Shown here piece after piece: positions 52,287-52,596 of a DNA stretch of 52,596 nt. The notes below the pieces were generated by a model. That model worked only from the letters and a program-made list of their open reading frames with translations, made no database searches and was not told the origin of the DNA. Source of the DNA: Pseudomonadota bacterium (GTDB taxonomy: Bacteria; Pseudomonadota; Alphaproteobacteria; SMXQ01); contig JADFJG010000004.1 of the NCBI GenBank assembly GCA_022566265.1, positions 29,096 through 81,691 on the forward strand, in the 5' to 3' direction. A program made the translations under genes and the position numbers. Numbering within the stretch: the stretch's first letter is position 1; each line of letters begins with the position of its first letter.

Positions 52287-52382
52287 GACCGCCAATGTAA
52301 CGGCGCCGCGCCGCCGCGCAAGGGCGCCGATGGGTGAAGGGCTTTGACTTCGGGGCCCCCGATCGCTTATCAAGTTGAGCCC

Positions 52383-52596
52383 ATGACCCGAACGCCCGGC
52401 ACCCGCGATTTCATCCTCCTCATCGCCCTTTCGCTGATCTGGGGCAGCGCCTTCGCCCTGATAAAGATCGCCGTCGTCACCATACCGCCGATATCCCTGG
52501 CGACGATGCGGGTCGCGGTGGCGGCGGTGGCGTTGCTCATCGTCCTGCGCCTATCGGGCGAGAGTTTCGGCCCCGGTCTTCGCCAATGGGGTCATT
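52383..52596 (+). CDS. N-terminus of an EamA/DMT-family transporter (cut by window edge)
   Basis: The ATG at 52383 opens MTRTPGTRDFILLIALSLIWGSAFALIK, and the frame stays open to the window end (71 codons). LIWGSAFALIKIAV and PPISLATMRVAVAAVALLIVL are typical first and second helices of EamA drug/metabolite transporters. Substrate unknown. Confidence 0.8.
   Translation, partial: MTRTPGTRDFILLIALSLIWGSAFALIKIAVVTIPPISLATMRVAVAAVALLIVLRLSGESFGPGLRQWGH

Noticed and set aside
1-52596. tRNA, rRNA, CRISPR, toxin-antitoxin or phage genes
   Set aside because: I looked through every intergenic gap and saw no cloverleaf-like tRNA, no regularly spaced repeats with spacers, and no integrase, capsid or antitoxin-like frames.

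Overview
The window is a piece of GC-rich alphaproteobacterial chromosome, most likely from the Rhodospirillales or a close relative. This rests on an Irr-type Fur regulator with a perfect ICE operator, a MucR/Ros regulator, an OlsB/OlsA ornithine-lipid pair, a CxxC-less (Mur-like) Fur, and gene orders typical of the class: rimP-nusA-ylxR-infB-rbfA-truB-rpsO-pnp, miaB-phoH-ybeY-CBS-lnt-XRE-metK-trmB, and mutS...glnD-murJ-trpS. Almost everything is core genome. I see no rRNA, tRNA, CRISPR array, prophage or recognisable defence island.

Layout. 1-1.3 kb: an iron/peroxide module, with the start of an Fe-S protein, a rubrerythrin with an ICE box, and irr. 1.4-3.8 kb: a flavin oxidoreductase and a glycerophosphodiesterase. 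3.8-13.4 kb (minus strand): the transcription/translation operon rimP to pnp. 13.6-22.4 kb (minus): trmB, metK with a long GC-rich leader, an XRE regulator, lnt, a CorC-like CBS protein, ybeY, phoH and miaB. 22.5-26.5 kb: olsA/plsC and olsB, fur, mucR, a TusA-like protein, and tsaB with no rimI next to it. 26.6-30.6 kb: envelope enzymes (D-Ala-D-Ala dipeptidase, polysaccharide deacetylase, Bax-like glucosaminidase) and an AT-richer gap with a broken gene. 30.2-38.1 kb (minus): glnD, murJ, trpS, then TauE/SafE exporter, TIGR02186 protein and universal stress protein. 38.2-40.4 kb: an FMN alpha-hydroxyacid oxidase divergent from an arylmalonate-decarboxylase/racemase-like enzyme. 40.5-48.7 kb: mutS, an IS scar, a PiT phosphate transporter, a macrodomain protein, an AmpG-like permease and an adenosine kinase. 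48.9-52.6 kb: bactofilin, a repeat element, a lipoprotein, a Rieske oxygenase, nth and the start of an EamA transporter.

The most unusual signals are not whole gene systems. (1) A 266-bp intergenic element (49692-49957) has 24-bp perfect terminal inverted repeats enclosing two further long hairpins. It abuts the signal peptide of a lipoprotein whose native start codon is not visible, and copies of its end recur after the next two genes. (2) Short tandem duplications (units of 9-21 bp) are frequent, often in-frame and at gene ends: nusA twice, fur, ybeY twice, mutS, the lipoprotein, the lnt overlap, the infB leader, the glycerophosphodiesterase stop region, and several intergenic sites. (3) A second, smaller MITE-like element follows the racemase-like gene, and two truncated transposase 5' ends meet head-on between mutS and the phosphate transporter. 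(4) A perfect Irr/ICE operator lies in front of the rubrerythrin. (5) Two enzymes carry altered catalytic positions: a Cys-lacking site in the racemase-like protein and His-to-Gln in the deacetylase. No wholly new system can be claimed from sequence alone.
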